A stretch of DNA of 64,000 nt from Conexibacter sp. CPCC 206217 (GCF_030646165.1 NZ_JAUTDO010000008.1:62001-126000); one strand, 5' to 3'; numbered from the stretch's first letter, positions 1 to 8,489 are shown. Notes: generated by a model from the sequence alone, not told the origin. A program made the numbers and translations.

Positions 1-140
1 GTCAGGTCGCGTTCGGGCCCCCGCGCGAGACGCTGACGCTGGAAGTGCTCGCGGCGACCTACGGCGGCTCGATCGTGACGCTGCCGCAGGACGGCGGCGA
101 GCGGCTCGCGATCCTGCCGCCGCACCACCACGACCACTAG
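1..140 (+). CDS. Metal ABC transporter ATP-binding protein, C-terminal end (partial)
   Basis: The 3' end of a gene that begins before the window. The visible 45 residues read VAFGPPRE, then TLEVLAATYGG, and end in a His/Asp cluster (HHHDH) before the stop at 138-140. Such a tail is usual for ATPase subunits of zinc/manganese transporters, whose last helix follows the ATPase core and which often end in a metal-binding His-rich tail. The next gene, 39 bases on, is an ABC-3 permease, so the two form a transporter operon. No Walker motif is in view, so the call rests on the tail and on context. Confidence 0.75.
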   Translation, partial: QVAFGPPRETLTLEVLAATYGGSIVTLPQDGGERLAILPPHHHDH

Positions 141-179
141 CGGCCGCCGCCGCGTCTCGACCGCCAGCCCGCCCGCCCG

Positions 180-1013
180 ATGCACGCCACGATCCTCACC
201 ACCCTGACCGACCCGTTCGCCGGCGGGATCATGCAGCGGGCGTTGCTGGAGATCGTGATCCTCGCGCTCGTCGGCGGCGCGCTCGGCTGCTGGATCGTGC
301 TGCAGGAGCTGTCCTACGGCGCCGAGTCGCTCGCGCACGGGATGTTCCCCGGCCTCGTCGTCGCCGCGCTCGCCGGCGTCCCGCTGCTGCTCGGCGGCGC
401 GGCCGGGATCCTCGTCGCGGCGCTCGCGATCGCGCTCGCCGGGCGGATCCCCGCGATCGGCCGCGACAACGCCGTCGCGGTCGTCGTCACGACGCTGTTC
501 GGGCTCGGCGCGCTGCTGGCGCTCAGTCCCGACGTGCCGCCGGGGATCCAGGAGCTGCTGTTCGGCGACGTGCTCGGGACCAGCGGCAGCGACCTGATCG
601 CCGGCGCGGCACTCGCCGCGGTCGTGCTCGCGGCGCTGTGGCTGATGCACTGGCGGCTGCTCGCGGTCGGCTTCGACCGCACCAGCGCGCGCTCCGTCGG
701 CGCCTCGCCGCTGGTCGCCGACGCGCTGCTGCTGGTGCTGCTCGCGATCGCGGTGCTGGTCGCCGTGCAGGGCCTCGGCAACCTGCTCGTCGTCGCGGTC
801 CTGGTCGCGCCCGCGGCGGCCGCGCGGCTGATCTGCCGCCGGCTGCTGCCGATGATGGCGGCGGCGGTCGCGATCGCCGTCGTGGCGGGACTCGCCGGCC
901 TCTACCTGTCGTACTACGCCAACGTCGCGGCGGGGGCGTCGGTGGCGGGCCTGATGGTCGCGGCGTACCTGCTCGCGCGGCTCGGTGCGCTCGTCACGAC
1001 CGTCCGTGCCTGA
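180..1013 (+). CDS. Metal ABC transporter permease, ABC-3 (ZnuB/TroC) family
   Basis: A 277-residue integral membrane protein with about eight or nine hydrophobic segments, the usual size for ABC-3 permeases. It would carry Zn, Mn or Fe ions across the inner membrane with the ATPase just upstream. The GxxLGCWIVLQELSYGAESLAHGMFPG stretch (about residues 33-60) and the later GNLLVVAVLVAPAAAARL segment are typical of the family. The start at 180 is the first ATG after the ATPase stop and begins just before the first membrane segment. The metal cannot be told from sequence, and the solute-binding protein should lie upstream of the window. Confidence 0.9.
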   Translation: MHATILTTLTDPFAGGIMQRALLEIVILALVGGALGCWIVLQELSYGAESLAHGMFPGLVVAALAGVPLLLGGAAGILVAALAIALAGRIPAIGRDNAVAVVVTTLFGLGALLALSPDVPPGIQELLFGDVLGTSGSDLIAGAALAAVVLAALWLMHWRLLAVGFDRTSARSVGASPLVADALLLVLLAIAVLVAVQGLGNLLVVAVLVAPAAAARLICRRLLPMMAAAVAIAVVAGLAGLYLSYYANVAAGASVAGLMVAAYLLARLGALVTTVRA

Positions 1014-1101
1014 CGCCGGTCGGCTGCAGGCACGGAGAATCGCCTTGAGCGGCTGCCGCCGAAGCTAATGTCGCGGCCCCGCTCGGCCGATAGCGCACGC
1101 A

Positions 1102-2361
1102 ATGAGCGCATCAGAGATCGAGCCGGCCGCGTCAGGCCTGGGGGCTCTCGTCAGTGCCGTGTACCAGCCGGTGATGGAGCTGGAGCACGGCGGCATCGTC
1201 GGCTACGAGGCGCTCGCGCGCGGTCCGCAGGGCGGCCAGCTGGAGCGCCCCGACAGACTGCTGTCGGCCGCGCGCCGCGCGGGTCTGCTGGCGCAGGTCG
1301 ACTGGGAGATGCGGCTGGCGGCGGTCGCCGGCGCGCTCGACGCCCGCCTCGACCGCTGCACGACGCTGTTCGTGAACATGGAGCCGGAGGCGGTCGGCCC
1401 GAGCGCCAACGGCGACGGCCGCGCACCCGACCTGTGGAGCCGCGCGGAGCAGTCGCTGTCGGTCGCCGTCGAACTGCCGGCCGGCGCGCTGCGCGCACGT
1501 CCGCGCGAGCTGGTGCGCGCCGCGGACGCCTGCCGCGACCGCGGCTGGGCGGTCGTGCTCGACGACGTCGGCGCCGACCGTCACTCGCTCGCCGTGCTGC
1601 CGCTGGTGGCGCCGGACGCGATCAAGCTCGACCTGCGCGCGACGCGCGGCTCGGGTGCGGCGGCCCCGACGCTGTCGGACATCGCGACCGCTGTCTGGTC
1701 CGAGCAGGAGCGCACGGGCGCGGCGATCATCGCGGAGGGGATCGAGACCGAGCAGCAGTTGGAGCAGGCGCGCGGGATCGGCGCGACGCTCGGCCAGGGC
1801 TGGCTGTGGGGCAGACCCGGCCCGCTGCCGAGCGAGGCGATGCTGCCGATAGAGGGCGGCCCGCTGTGGCAGGAGCTGCGGCCGCCCGCATCGCGCGACA
1901 CCCCGTTCGAGCTGCTCGCCGCGACGCGCCCGCTGCGCGAGGCGCCGGCCGCGCGGATGGCGACGATGAGCGGGCACATCGAGCGCGCGACCCACGACGT
2001 AGGCGCGGGCGCGATCGTGCTGACGAGCTTGGACGACGCGGCCGGCTTCGACGGCGCCGCGCGCGACCGCTACCGCGACCTGGCGAGCCGCACGACGCTC
2101 GTCGCCGTCTTCGGCAGCGGCATATCCGCAACCCCCGCGATCGGGGTCTTCGGCACCGACGTCGCGACGGACGATCCGCTGCACCGCGAGTGGGCCGTGA
2201 TCGCGCTCGCGCCTCACTACGCCGCGGCGCTCGTCGCACGCGCGAGCGAGCAGCAGCCCGACGACGTGCTCCCGCGCGAGCGTCGCTACGACTACGTGCT
2301 GACCCACGACCGCGACCTCGTCGTCGCGGCCGCGCGATCGCTGGCGGCACGCCTGGGCTGA
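1102..2361 (+). CDS. EAL-domain cyclic-di-GMP phosphodiesterase-like protein with C-terminal DICT domain
   Basis: A 419-residue cytosolic protein. Residues about 15-255 form an EAL domain: the signature is YEALARG (E36-L38), followed by VNMEPE, the DDVG variant of the usual DDFG metal motif, IKLDL and AEGIETEQQ. Most metal and catalytic positions are therefore kept, so cleavage of cyclic di-GMP is plausible. Residues about 275-415 (from PFELLAATRPLRE to YDYVLTHDRDLV) match the DICT sensory domain often found beside GGDEF, EAL and two-component proteins. The stop overlaps the start of the next gene, a GGDEF protein, by one base, so the two opposing activities are probably translated together. 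Confidence 0.85.
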   Translation: MSASEIEPAASGLGALVSAVYQPVMELEHGGIVGYEALARGPQGGQLERPDRLLSAARRAGLLAQVDWEMRLAAVAGALDARLDRCTTLFVNMEPEAVGPSANGDGRAPDLWSRAEQSLSVAVELPAGALRARPRELVRAADACRDRGWAVVLDDVGADRHSLAVLPLVAPDAIKLDLRATRGSGAAAPTLSDIATAVWSEQERTGAAIIAEGIETEQQLEQARGIGATLGQGWLWGRPGPLPSEAMLPIEGGPLWQELRPPASRDTPFELLAATRPLREAPAARMATMSGHIERATHDVGAGAIVLTSLDDAAGFDGAARDRYRDLASRTTLVAVFGSGISATPAIGVFGTDVATDDPLHREWAVIALAPHYAAALVARASEQQPDDVLPRERRYDYVLTHDRDLVVAAARSLAARLG

Positions 2362-3458
2362 TGCGCACACTGCGCGACATCGCACGGCGGCTGGCGGAGG
2401 ACCCCCGCGACGAGGGCGTCCTGATGAACGTCACGGCGGGCTTCATGTGGCTCGCCGCGGGCGTCGGCGGCGCGATCGCGCTGGCGCTGCCGGGCACGCC
2501 GCACGAGCACCTCCCGCTGCTGGTGGCGATGACGCTGCTGTCGTTCGCGTGGGGCGTCCTACTGCTGTCGCTGCGCTTTCCGCGGCCGGGGACCTGCCTC
2601 GAGCTGCGCGCGGTGACGAGCGCGCTGCTGATCGTCGCGGTCGGCGTCGGGCTGTGGGCGACGGGCGGGGCGCGCAGCTATCTGCAGCCGGTCCTGCTGT
2701 TCACCGGGCTGCATGTCGCCTACTTCTACCCGCCGCGGCTCGCCTGGCCGCTGCTGAGCCTGTTCGTCGTGGTCTACGCGACGCCGCTGCTGTACGACGC
2801 GCACGCGATCGACGACGGCTACCCGGCGCGCGTGCTGCTGTTCACCGTCGCGCTCGCCGCGACCTACGCGATCATGCGGCTGCTGAAGCGGCGCCTGCTC
2901 GCCGCCGAGCAGCGCCAGCGTGCGATGGCCGAGCGCGACGCGCTGACGGGCCTCGCGAACCGGCGCGCGTTCGACAGCGCGCTGGCGCAGGCGGTGCAGC
3001 AGCGCGACCAGCACGGCCGCTCGGCGGCGCTGCTGCTGATCGACTTCGACGACTTCAAGGCGATCAACGACACGCACGGCCACCCGGTCGGCGACGAGGT
3101 GCTGAAGGCGGTCGCGCGAGCCTGCGAGCCGGAGGTTCGCGGCGTCGACTGCCTCGCGCGGATCGGCGGCGACGAGTTCGCCGTCGTCGCGCCGGGCGCC
3201 GGCGCGGTCGGCGCCGAGCGGCTCGCCGGCGCGCTGCACGCGGCGGTCGCCGCGACCGCGACGATGCCGGCGAGGGTCGGTCCGGTCGCGGTCACGATCG
3301 CGTGGGCGACCGTGCCGGAGGACGCGACCGGCGCCGAGGCGCTCTTCCGCGTCGCCGACCGCCGCCTGCTCGAATGCAAGCGTGCGTGCACGCTCCAGAA
3401 GCCGCTGCGAGCGCGCGGCGGCAGATCGCGCGCGCGGCCGCTGCCGCATCCGGGCTGA
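2361..3458 (+). CDS. Membrane-bound GGDEF diguanylate cyclase
   Basis: A 365-residue protein. About six hydrophobic segments fill residues 20-180, followed by a short helical linker and a GGDEF domain (about 195-355) that would make cyclic di-GMP from two GTP. The active-site motif GGDEF is intact at 269-273. The product-inhibition site RxxD (RGVD, 260-263) stands exactly five residues before it, so feedback inhibition is expected. DALTGLANRRAF and DFDDFKAINDTHGH are the other usual blocks. The ATG shares one base with the stop of the upstream EAL gene (TGATG), which fixes the start and indicates translational coupling. Confidence 0.9.
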   Translation: MRTLRDIARRLAEDPRDEGVLMNVTAGFMWLAAGVGGAIALALPGTPHEHLPLLVAMTLLSFAWGVLLLSLRFPRPGTCLELRAVTSALLIVAVGVGLWATGGARSYLQPVLLFTGLHVAYFYPPRLAWPLLSLFVVVYATPLLYDAHAIDDGYPARVLLFTVALAATYAIMRLLKRRLLAAEQRQRAMAERDALTGLANRRAFDSALAQAVQQRDQHGRSAALLLIDFDDFKAINDTHGHPVGDEVLKAVARACEPEVRGVDCLARIGGDEFAVVAPGAGAVGAERLAGALHAAVAATATMPARVGPVAVTIAWATVPEDATGAEALFRVADRRLLECKRACTLQKPLRARGGRSRARPLPHPG

Positions 3459-3514
3459 GCGAGGCCGGCCGCGCGGCCGGCGGCGGCGCCGCGCCGCGCC
3501 GCGTGGCCTCGCGC

Positions 3515-3645
3515 CACGCGATTCGGCTGCGCCGTGCGATTCGGCCGTGCGATCCGGCCGCGCGATTCAGCCGCGCGCTGCGCGCCGTGCGATTCGGCTG
3601 CGCCGCGCGATTCGCCCGCGCCGCCCGATCCGCCCGCGCCGCCGC
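3515..3645. repeat. Degenerate short direct repeats built on CGATTCGGCTGCGCCG
   Basis: Seven imperfect copies of a CGATYCGGCYGCGCCG-like unit begin near 3519, 3537, 3550, 3563, 3590, 3608 and 3626, that is at steps of 18, 13, 13, 27, 18 and 18 bases. They fill the gap between the convergent GGDEF and PadR genes. No terminator-like hairpin is obvious in the gap. Its function is unknown. It may be simple slippage-type sequence. Confidence 0.6.
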
Positions 3646-4242
3646 TCAGCCGGGCGCCCGCACGGCGGGCTGTTGCTGCTGCGTCAGCAGCATCGCCGCG
3701 CGCACGCGCCGCAGCCACTCGACCGTCGCGTGCAGGTGGGCGACCTCCGCGTCGCGCACCATCACCGCGGCCGCCGCCGGCCACGACGGCGCCTCGGCGA
3801 CGATCTCCTCGACGCCCTCAGCCCCCGCGTGCGCCTCGAGCCGCTGCAGGCACGACTGCTCCCGTGCGCCGATCAGCTCGATCAGGCGCGGCAGGTCGGC
3901 GGGCGTGGAGAGCGCGAGCTTCAGGTGCAGCACCTCGCGCAGCGGCGCCAGCGACGAGTCGGCGTCCATCCACTCGGCGAAGCGCTCGCGTCCGCGCTCG
4001 GTCGGCTCGTAGACGACGCGCGGCGCGCCGCGCACGGTGCGCCGGCGCGTCGGCGTCTCGCCGTGCTCGCTCGCGAGCGGCCGTACGAGCCCCTCCTGCT
4101 CGAGCTTGTCGAGCGCGACATAGATCGCGCCGGCGTTCAACTGCCACGCGGGCCCGACCTGCTCCTCGAAGCGCTGCACGAGGTCGTAGCCGTAGCCACG
4201 CCGCTGCACGAGCAGCCCGAGGACCGCGTATTTCACAGACAT
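3646..4242 (-). CDS. PadR-family transcriptional regulator
   Basis: A 198-residue protein with an N-terminal winged helix (residues 1-90: KYAVLGLLVQRRGYGYDLVQRF, then NAGAIYVALDKLEQEGLV and the wing with YEPTERGRERFAEW) and a C-terminal helical dimerisation region (about 95-185). This is the PadR layout of the longer (Vir-like) subgroup. PadR proteins usually repress neighbouring detoxification or transport genes. Here the divergent neighbour is a lipoprotein gene 134 bases away, but nothing shows that it is the target. The ATG at 4242 directly precedes the conserved first helix. Confidence 0.88.
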   Translation of the reverse strand: MSVKYAVLGLLVQRRGYGYDLVQRFEEQVGPAWQLNAGAIYVALDKLEQEGLVRPLASEHGETPTRRRTVRGAPRVVYEPTERGRERFAEWMDADSSLAPLREVLHLKLALSTPADLPRLIELIGAREQSCLQRLEAHAGAEGVEEIVAEAPSWPAAAAVMVRDAEVAHLHATVEWLRRVRAAMLLTQQQQPAVRAPG

Positions 4243-4376
4243 CCCGTGTCTCGCAACGTCCTGCCACCCCAGTCACTTTCGCCCCGTTCGGAACGCGAGC
4301 GTATCTCAAGCCCGCTGCACCCGCCAGCGGGCTCGGACGCCGGGGAGGCGGCTGGGTCGCTCGCTACAGTGCCCCG

Positions 4377-4961
4377 ATGCCACGACTCACGTTCATCCGC
4401 CTCGCCCCCGTCCTGCTCGCGCTCTCCGTCGGCGTTGCCGCGTGCGGCGGCTCGGACGACGCGGAGCAGGTCGACGCGACCGTGTCGCAGCCCCGCACGA
4501 CGGCCACGCAGCAGCCGCCGAGAGCGACCACGACGACGCCGACGCCGACCACGCCCGCGACGGCGACGACGCCGCCCCCGGCGACGACGCCGCCGCCGAC
4601 GGTGACCACGCCCCCGACGACCCCGACGACACCGCCCGACAACGGCGGCGCGACCCCGCCGTCGGCCGACGATCCGGCCACGACGACGACCACGCCGCAG
4701 CAGTCCGGCGGCGCCGCCACGCCCGCGTCCTGCGGCAACGTCGCGGGCGGCTTCATCACCGGTGTGCAGGCGAGCGGAGCCGACTGCGGCGAGGCGACGG
4801 GCGTCGCGAGCGCCTGGCTCGACGCGATCGGCGAGTCCGGACCCGACGCCGACGTCGCCGCCGCCGGCTTCGCCTGCAGCGGTGCGCTGAACGGCACGAA
4901 GGCAAGCGTCACCTGCATAGCCGACGGCGGCAGACGCGTCACCTTCCAGGCCGCTCCGTAG
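4377..4961 (+). CDS. Putative secreted lipoprotein with Thr/Pro-rich linker
   Basis: A 194-residue protein of unknown function. Residues 1-20 form a signal peptide ending in a lipobox (VGVAAC, Cys about 21), so it should be lipid-anchored on the outer face of the membrane. Residues about 35-115 are a low-complexity Thr/Pro linker. A small C-terminal domain of about 75 residues contains four cysteines (SCGN, DCGE, ACSG, TCIA) that could form two disulfides. The start is the ATG just before the positively charged n-region. I know no family for the C-terminal domain. Confidence 0.75.
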   Translation: MPRLTFIRLAPVLLALSVGVAACGGSDDAEQVDATVSQPRTTATQQPPRATTTTPTPTTPATATTPPPATTPPPTVTTPPTTPTTPPDNGGATPPSADDPATTTTTPQQSGGAATPASCGNVAGGFITGVQASGADCGEATGVASAWLDAIGESGPDADVAAAGFACSGALNGTKASVTCIADGGRRVTFQAAP

Positions 4962-5073
4962 CCGCAACGACGCGTGCGGCGCGGCGTGTCCGCTGCGCAC
5001 GCTGCTACCGTCAGTCCCACGGGTGGCGCCTTGCCGCCCGTGAGGTTCTGGTCTTCGAGGTGCGCCGACAGCG

Positions 5074-5102
5074 CGATTCGGGTCAAGGAATCTCCCGAAT
5101 CG
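5074..5102 (+). promoter_or_regulatory. Perfect 9-bp hairpin in the leader of the RNA helicase gene
   Basis: CGATTCGGG (5074-5082) pairs perfectly with CCCGAATCG (5094-5102) around an 11-base loop, 55 bases before the helicase start. There is no U-run, and the next gene lies in the same direction, so a leader structure is as likely as a terminator for the upstream lipoprotein gene. Autoregulation through leader structure is known for some bacterial RNA helicases; it is only a possibility here. The remainder of the 196-base gap shows nothing clear. Confidence 0.4.
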
Positions 5103-5157
5103 TTCGTGCGCAGGGGATGGGTACCGCCCACCTGCCGCGAGAAGGAGCACCCAAGCA

Positions 5158-6573
5158 ATGCCAATGTCCTTTGCCGATCTCGGCAGCTCGAGCGCGGTCG
5201 TCAACGCCCTGCTGAAGCGCGGCTTCGAGAACGCCTTCCCGATCCAGGAGCTCGTCGTCCCCGACGTGCTCGGCGGTCACGACGTCCTGATCCAGTCGCC
5301 GACCGGCAGCGGCAAGACGCTCGCGTTCGGCGTCCCGCTGATGGATCGCATCGAGGCGACCGACAAGCGGCCGTCGGCGCTGATCCTCGCCCCGACGCGC
5401 GAGCTGGCGCTGCAGATCGTCGAGGAGACGCGTGAGCTGGCCCACGCCCGCGCGCTCTCGATCACCGCCGTCTACGGCGGCGTCGGCCTCGAGAGACAGG
5501 CCCGCAACGCCGCCAGATCGCACATCCTCGTCGCGACGCCCGGCCGCCTGGAGGACCTGCTCCAGCGCCGCGCCTTCACGCTCGCCAACGTCAAGCTGCT
5601 GATCCTCGACGAGGCCGACCGGATGCTCGACATGGGCTTCCGCCCGGCCGTCGACCGGATCGTGCGCGCGACCAACCCGCGCCGTCAGACGATGCTCTTC
5701 TCGGCGACGCTGAAGGGCGAGGTCGACAAGATCGCGACCGAGTACACGACGGACGCCAGACGCCATGAGCTGGCGCCGGCGCCGGAGAGAGTGGCCGACA
5801 TCGACCACCGCTTCCTGCCGGTCGTGCACGAGGCCAAGCTCGACCACCTCGTCCACGAGCTGCGTCACCACGAGCGCGGGCTGACGCTCGTGTTCGTCAG
5901 AACGAAGCGCGGCGCGGACCGCCTCGTGAAGCGCCTCAGAGCGCAGAACGTCGAGTCCGTCGCGATGCACGGCGACAAGACGCAGGGCCAGCGCGAGCGC
6001 GCGCTGGCGCGCTTCGAGCGCGGCGAGGTCGACGTGCTCGTCGCGACTGACGTCGCGGCGCGCGGCATCGACGTCAACGGCGTCAGCCACGTGATCAACT
6101 TCGACGCGCCCGAGGACCGTGAGGGCTACGTCCACCGCATCGGCCGCACCGGCCGTGCCGGCGCGACCGGCATCGGCGTCACGTTCGTGATGGCCGACCA
6201 GGCGAGAGACATCGGCAAGATCGCCGTCGAGCTGGGCCTCCAGCGCGAGTTCGCCGAGACCGGCTTCAACGTCGACGTCGCCCCGCAGCGCCAGGGCCGT
6301 CAGGGCGGCGGTGGCGGTCAGGGCGGCGGACGCAACCGCACGCGGCGTCGCCGCGGCGGCAGCGGCGGCACGGGCGGCACGCCCGGCGGCGTCGACCAGC
6401 GCGGCGGCGGCTCCTCGCGCGGCGGCAGCTCGTCGTCCGGCGGCTACGGCGGCGGCTCCTCGCGCAGCGGTTCCTCGCGCGGCGGCTCCGGCTCCTCGCG
6501 CGGCGGCTCCGGCTCGTCCAGAAGAGGCCTCTACGGCGGCGGCTCCTACGGCGGCGGCTCGCGCGGCCGCTAG
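5158..6573 (+). CDS. DEAD-box ATP-dependent RNA helicase with RGG/SG-rich tail
   Basis: A 471-residue protein with all main helicase motifs: the Q-motif region (FADLGSS to FPIQ), motif I SPTGSGKT, Ia PTRELALQ, Ib TPGR, II DEAD (VLILDEADRMLDMGF-like), III SAT, then IV-VI in the second RecA domain, including ATDVAARGID and HRIGRTGRAG. It would unwind structured RNA during ribosome assembly, mRNA decay or cold adaptation, like RhlE and DeaD. Residues about 380-471 are a low-complexity Gly/Ser/Arg tail (GGGGGQGGG, then SSRGGS-like repeats), the usual RNA-binding extension. A GAGAAGGAG ribosome site precedes the ATG at 5158. Confidence 0.95.
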   Translation: MPMSFADLGSSSAVVNALLKRGFENAFPIQELVVPDVLGGHDVLIQSPTGSGKTLAFGVPLMDRIEATDKRPSALILAPTRELALQIVEETRELAHARALSITAVYGGVGLERQARNAARSHILVATPGRLEDLLQRRAFTLANVKLLILDEADRMLDMGFRPAVDRIVRATNPRRQTMLFSATLKGEVDKIATEYTTDARRHELAPAPERVADIDHRFLPVVHEAKLDHLVHELRHHERGLTLVFVRTKRGADRLVKRLRAQNVESVAMHGDKTQGQRERALARFERGEVDVLVATDVAARGIDVNGVSHVINFDAPEDREGYVHRIGRTGRAGATGIGVTFVMADQARDIGKIAVELGLQREFAETGFNVDVAPQRQGRQGGGGGQGGGRNRTRRRRGGSGGTGGTPGGVDQRGGGSSRGGSSSSGGYGGGSSRSGSSRGGSGSSRGGSGSSRRGLYGGGSYGGGSRGR

Positions 6574-6593
6574 GTCGTGTTGGAATGCGCTGC

Positions 6594-6617
6594 GCGCCGC
6601 TTGTCGGCACGCGGCGC
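6594..6617. terminator. Possible hairpin between convergent helicase and gluQ genes
   Basis: GCGCCGC (6594-6600) pairs with GCGGCGC (6611-6617). It lies in the 52-base gap between two convergent genes and could serve both. The stem is short and no T-run follows, so the call is weak. Confidence 0.35.
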
Positions 6618-6625
6618 ACGCTCCG

Positions 6626-7630
6626 TCAGCCGCCGAACGTCGCTGCCTCACGCGGCAGGCGGCGCGGTGAGAAGCGGGCTTCGAGCAGGGCGGGGGTGAC
6701 CTGCTCGCCTGGCTCGGCCAGGCCGAGGCTCGCGGCCATCCAGCCGAGCGCGTCGGCCGGCTCCCAGCCGCGCGCCTCGGAGAGGTCCGCGAGCGTGACG
6801 GCGCCGTGGCGCTTGGCGAGCCGTCTGCCGTCGAGGCCGAGCACGAGCGGCACGTGCGCGTACGACGGCGCTTCGAGGTCGAGCAGCCGCGCGATCAGCA
6901 GCTGACGCGGGGTCGTGTCGAGCAGGTCGTCGCCGCGCACGACCTCGCCGACGCGCTGGTCGCCGTCGTCGACGACGACCGCGAGGTTGTACGCCGGCGT
7001 GTCGTCGTTGCGCCACAGCACGAGGTCGTCGACGGCGGCCTCGACGCGGCCGTGCAGCCGGTCCTCGAACGCGATCGTGAGGTCGGCAGCGTCCGCGCTC
7101 GCGCGTTCGTCCAGCCGGTCCTCGAAGGTGATCCTGACGTCGCCTGTGTGCCCGTCGCCGAGCGCGGTCGCTGCTGCGCGCGCATCCAGCCGCAGCGCTG
7201 GCGAGCGTCCCGACGCCTCGCGCTCGGCCCGCTGCGCCGTGGTCAGGTGTCGGCAGGTTCCCGGATAGGCGCCCTCGCGCAGCGGACCGTGCGCGGCTGA
7301 CGCGGCCTCTCGGATCTCCGCGCGCGTGCACCAGCAGGAGTACACGAGCCCCGCCTCCCGCAACCGCGCCAGCGCGGCGCGGTGCAGCTCCCGTCGCTCG
7401 GACTGACGCACGATCGGCCCGTCCCAGTCGAGCCCGATCGCCGCCAGGTCGGCGAGCTGGCCGGCCTCGTGCTCGCGCCGCGAGCGGCCGGGGTCGAGAT
7501 CCTCGACGCGCACGAGGAAGCGCGCCCCCGCCGAGCGCGCGAACAGCCACGCCAGCAGCGCCGTGCGCAGGTTCCCGACGTGCAGCGCCCCGCTCGGGCT
7601 GGGCGCGAACCGCCCGTCGCGACCGCTCAT
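6626..7630 (-). CDS. gluQ: Glutamyl-Q tRNA(Asp) synthetase
   Basis: A 334-residue protein resembling the catalytic half of glutamyl-tRNA synthetase without the anticodon-binding half. FAPSPSGALHVGNLRTAL holds the HIGH-like motif and LAKRHG takes the place of KMSKS. The zinc site specific to this family, Cys-x-Cys then Tyr and Cys, is visible as CWC ... YPGTC. The family attaches glutamate to the queuosine base of tRNA(Asp) rather than to the tRNA end. Its ATG overlaps the stop of the upstream crotonase gene by four bases (ATGA), so the two are co-translated. It is slightly longer than the usual ~300 residues. A truncated GluRS is the alternative. Confidence 0.88.
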   Translation of the reverse strand: MSGRDGRFAPSPSGALHVGNLRTALLAWLFARSAGARFLVRVEDLDPGRSRREHEAGQLADLAAIGLDWDGPIVRQSERRELHRAALARLREAGLVYSCWCTRAEIREAASAAHGPLREGAYPGTCRHLTTAQRAEREASGRSPALRLDARAAATALGDGHTGDVRITFEDRLDERASADAADLTIAFEDRLHGRVEAAVDDLVLWRNDDTPAYNLAVVVDDGDQRVGEVVRGDDLLDTTPRQLLIARLLDLEAPSYAHVPLVLGLDGRRLAKRHGAVTLADLSEARGWEPADALGWMAASLGLAEPGEQVTPALLEARFSPRRLPREAATFGG

Positions 7631-8415
7631 CTCGCGACTGGATCGGTGGGGCCGTCGACCGCCGCACCCCCGCGTCCGGCTCCGCTCGCGAACCGCGCGG
7701 CCCCGCCGGCCGCCTCGTGTTCGAGCGCGACGCGGCCGTGGCGCAGCTCGTTCGCGAACGCGGCGTCGAGCGGCAGGTCGTGCTGCTCGTAGGCCGAGAG
7801 ACGGTCGTGGCGCATGCACAGCTGCGGGAATCTGGCCAGCTCGTGGGCGAGCGCCTCGGCCGCGGTGCGCGCCTCGCCGGGCGGCACGACGAGCGTCGCG
7901 AGGCCGATCGCGAGCGCCTCCTTCGCGCTCACGGGGCGCCCGGTGAGGATCAGGTCCAGCGCCCGCCCGAGGCCGACGATGCGCGGCAGCCGCACGGTGC
8001 CGCCGTCGATCAGCGGCACGCCCCAGCGGCGGCAGAAGACGCCCAGCACCGCGTCCTCCTCGACGACGCGCAGGTCGCACCACAACGCCAGCTCCAGCCC
8101 GCCCGCGACCGCGTGGCCGGCGATCGCGGCGACGACCGGCTTGGACAGCAGCATCCGGCTGGGCCCCATCGGCCCGTCGCCGTCCGGCGCGACGCGATTG
8201 CCCTCACCGGCCGCGACCGCCTTCAGGTTCGCGCCGGAGCAGAAGGTGCCGCCGGCGCCCCACAGCACCGCGACGGACGCGTCGCCGTCGGCCTCGAACG
8301 CGCGAAACGCGTCGGCGAGCGCCTCCGCGGTCGCGCGGTCGACCGCGTTGCGGACGGCGGGCTCGTCGAGGATCACCGTCGTGACGGGTCCGTCTCTCTC
8401 GACCGTGACGGGCAT
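7627..8415 (-). CDS. Enoyl-CoA hydratase/isomerase (crotonase) family protein
   Basis: A 262-residue crotonase-fold protein. The oxyanion-hole blocks are present (FCSGANLKAV about residues 59-68 and AIAGHAVAGGLELALWCDLRV about 98-118). In the catalytic stretch, GVFCRRWGVPLIDGGTVRLPR, neither of the two glutamates of classical enoyl-CoA hydratase is present, so simple hydration is doubtful. Its reaction is unknown; a thioester substrate is likely. It is the first gene of a two-gene unit with gluQ. The ATG at 8415 is 74 bases from the divergent FAD-protein gene. Confidence 0.85.
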   Translation of the reverse strand: MPVTVERDGPVTTVILDEPAVRNAVDRATAEALADAFRAFEADGDASVAVLWGAGGTFCSGANLKAVAAGEGNRVAPDGDGPMGPSRMLLSKPVVAAIAGHAVAGGLELALWCDLRVVEEDAVLGVFCRRWGVPLIDGGTVRLPRIVGLGRALDLILTGRPVSAKEALAIGLATLVVPPGEARTAAEALAHELARFPQLCMRHDRLSAYEQHDLPLDAAFANELRHGRVALEHEAAGGAARFASGAGRGGAAVDGPTDPVAR

Positions 8416-8489
8416 GGGGCTGAGGCTATCGGGAGCGCCGCGGGCGGCGCCGAGTCAACCGCGCGACGCTCCCGCGCGTAGGAACCATC

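Noticed and set aside
4560..4700. A tandem DNA repeat (ACG/CCG runs)
   Set aside because: It is the code of the Thr/Pro-rich linker of the lipoprotein, so protein-level low complexity explains it.
6300..6570. A DNA repeat or separate small gene in the Gly/Ser-rich run
   Set aside because: It is the in-frame RGG/SG-rich tail of the DEAD-box helicase.
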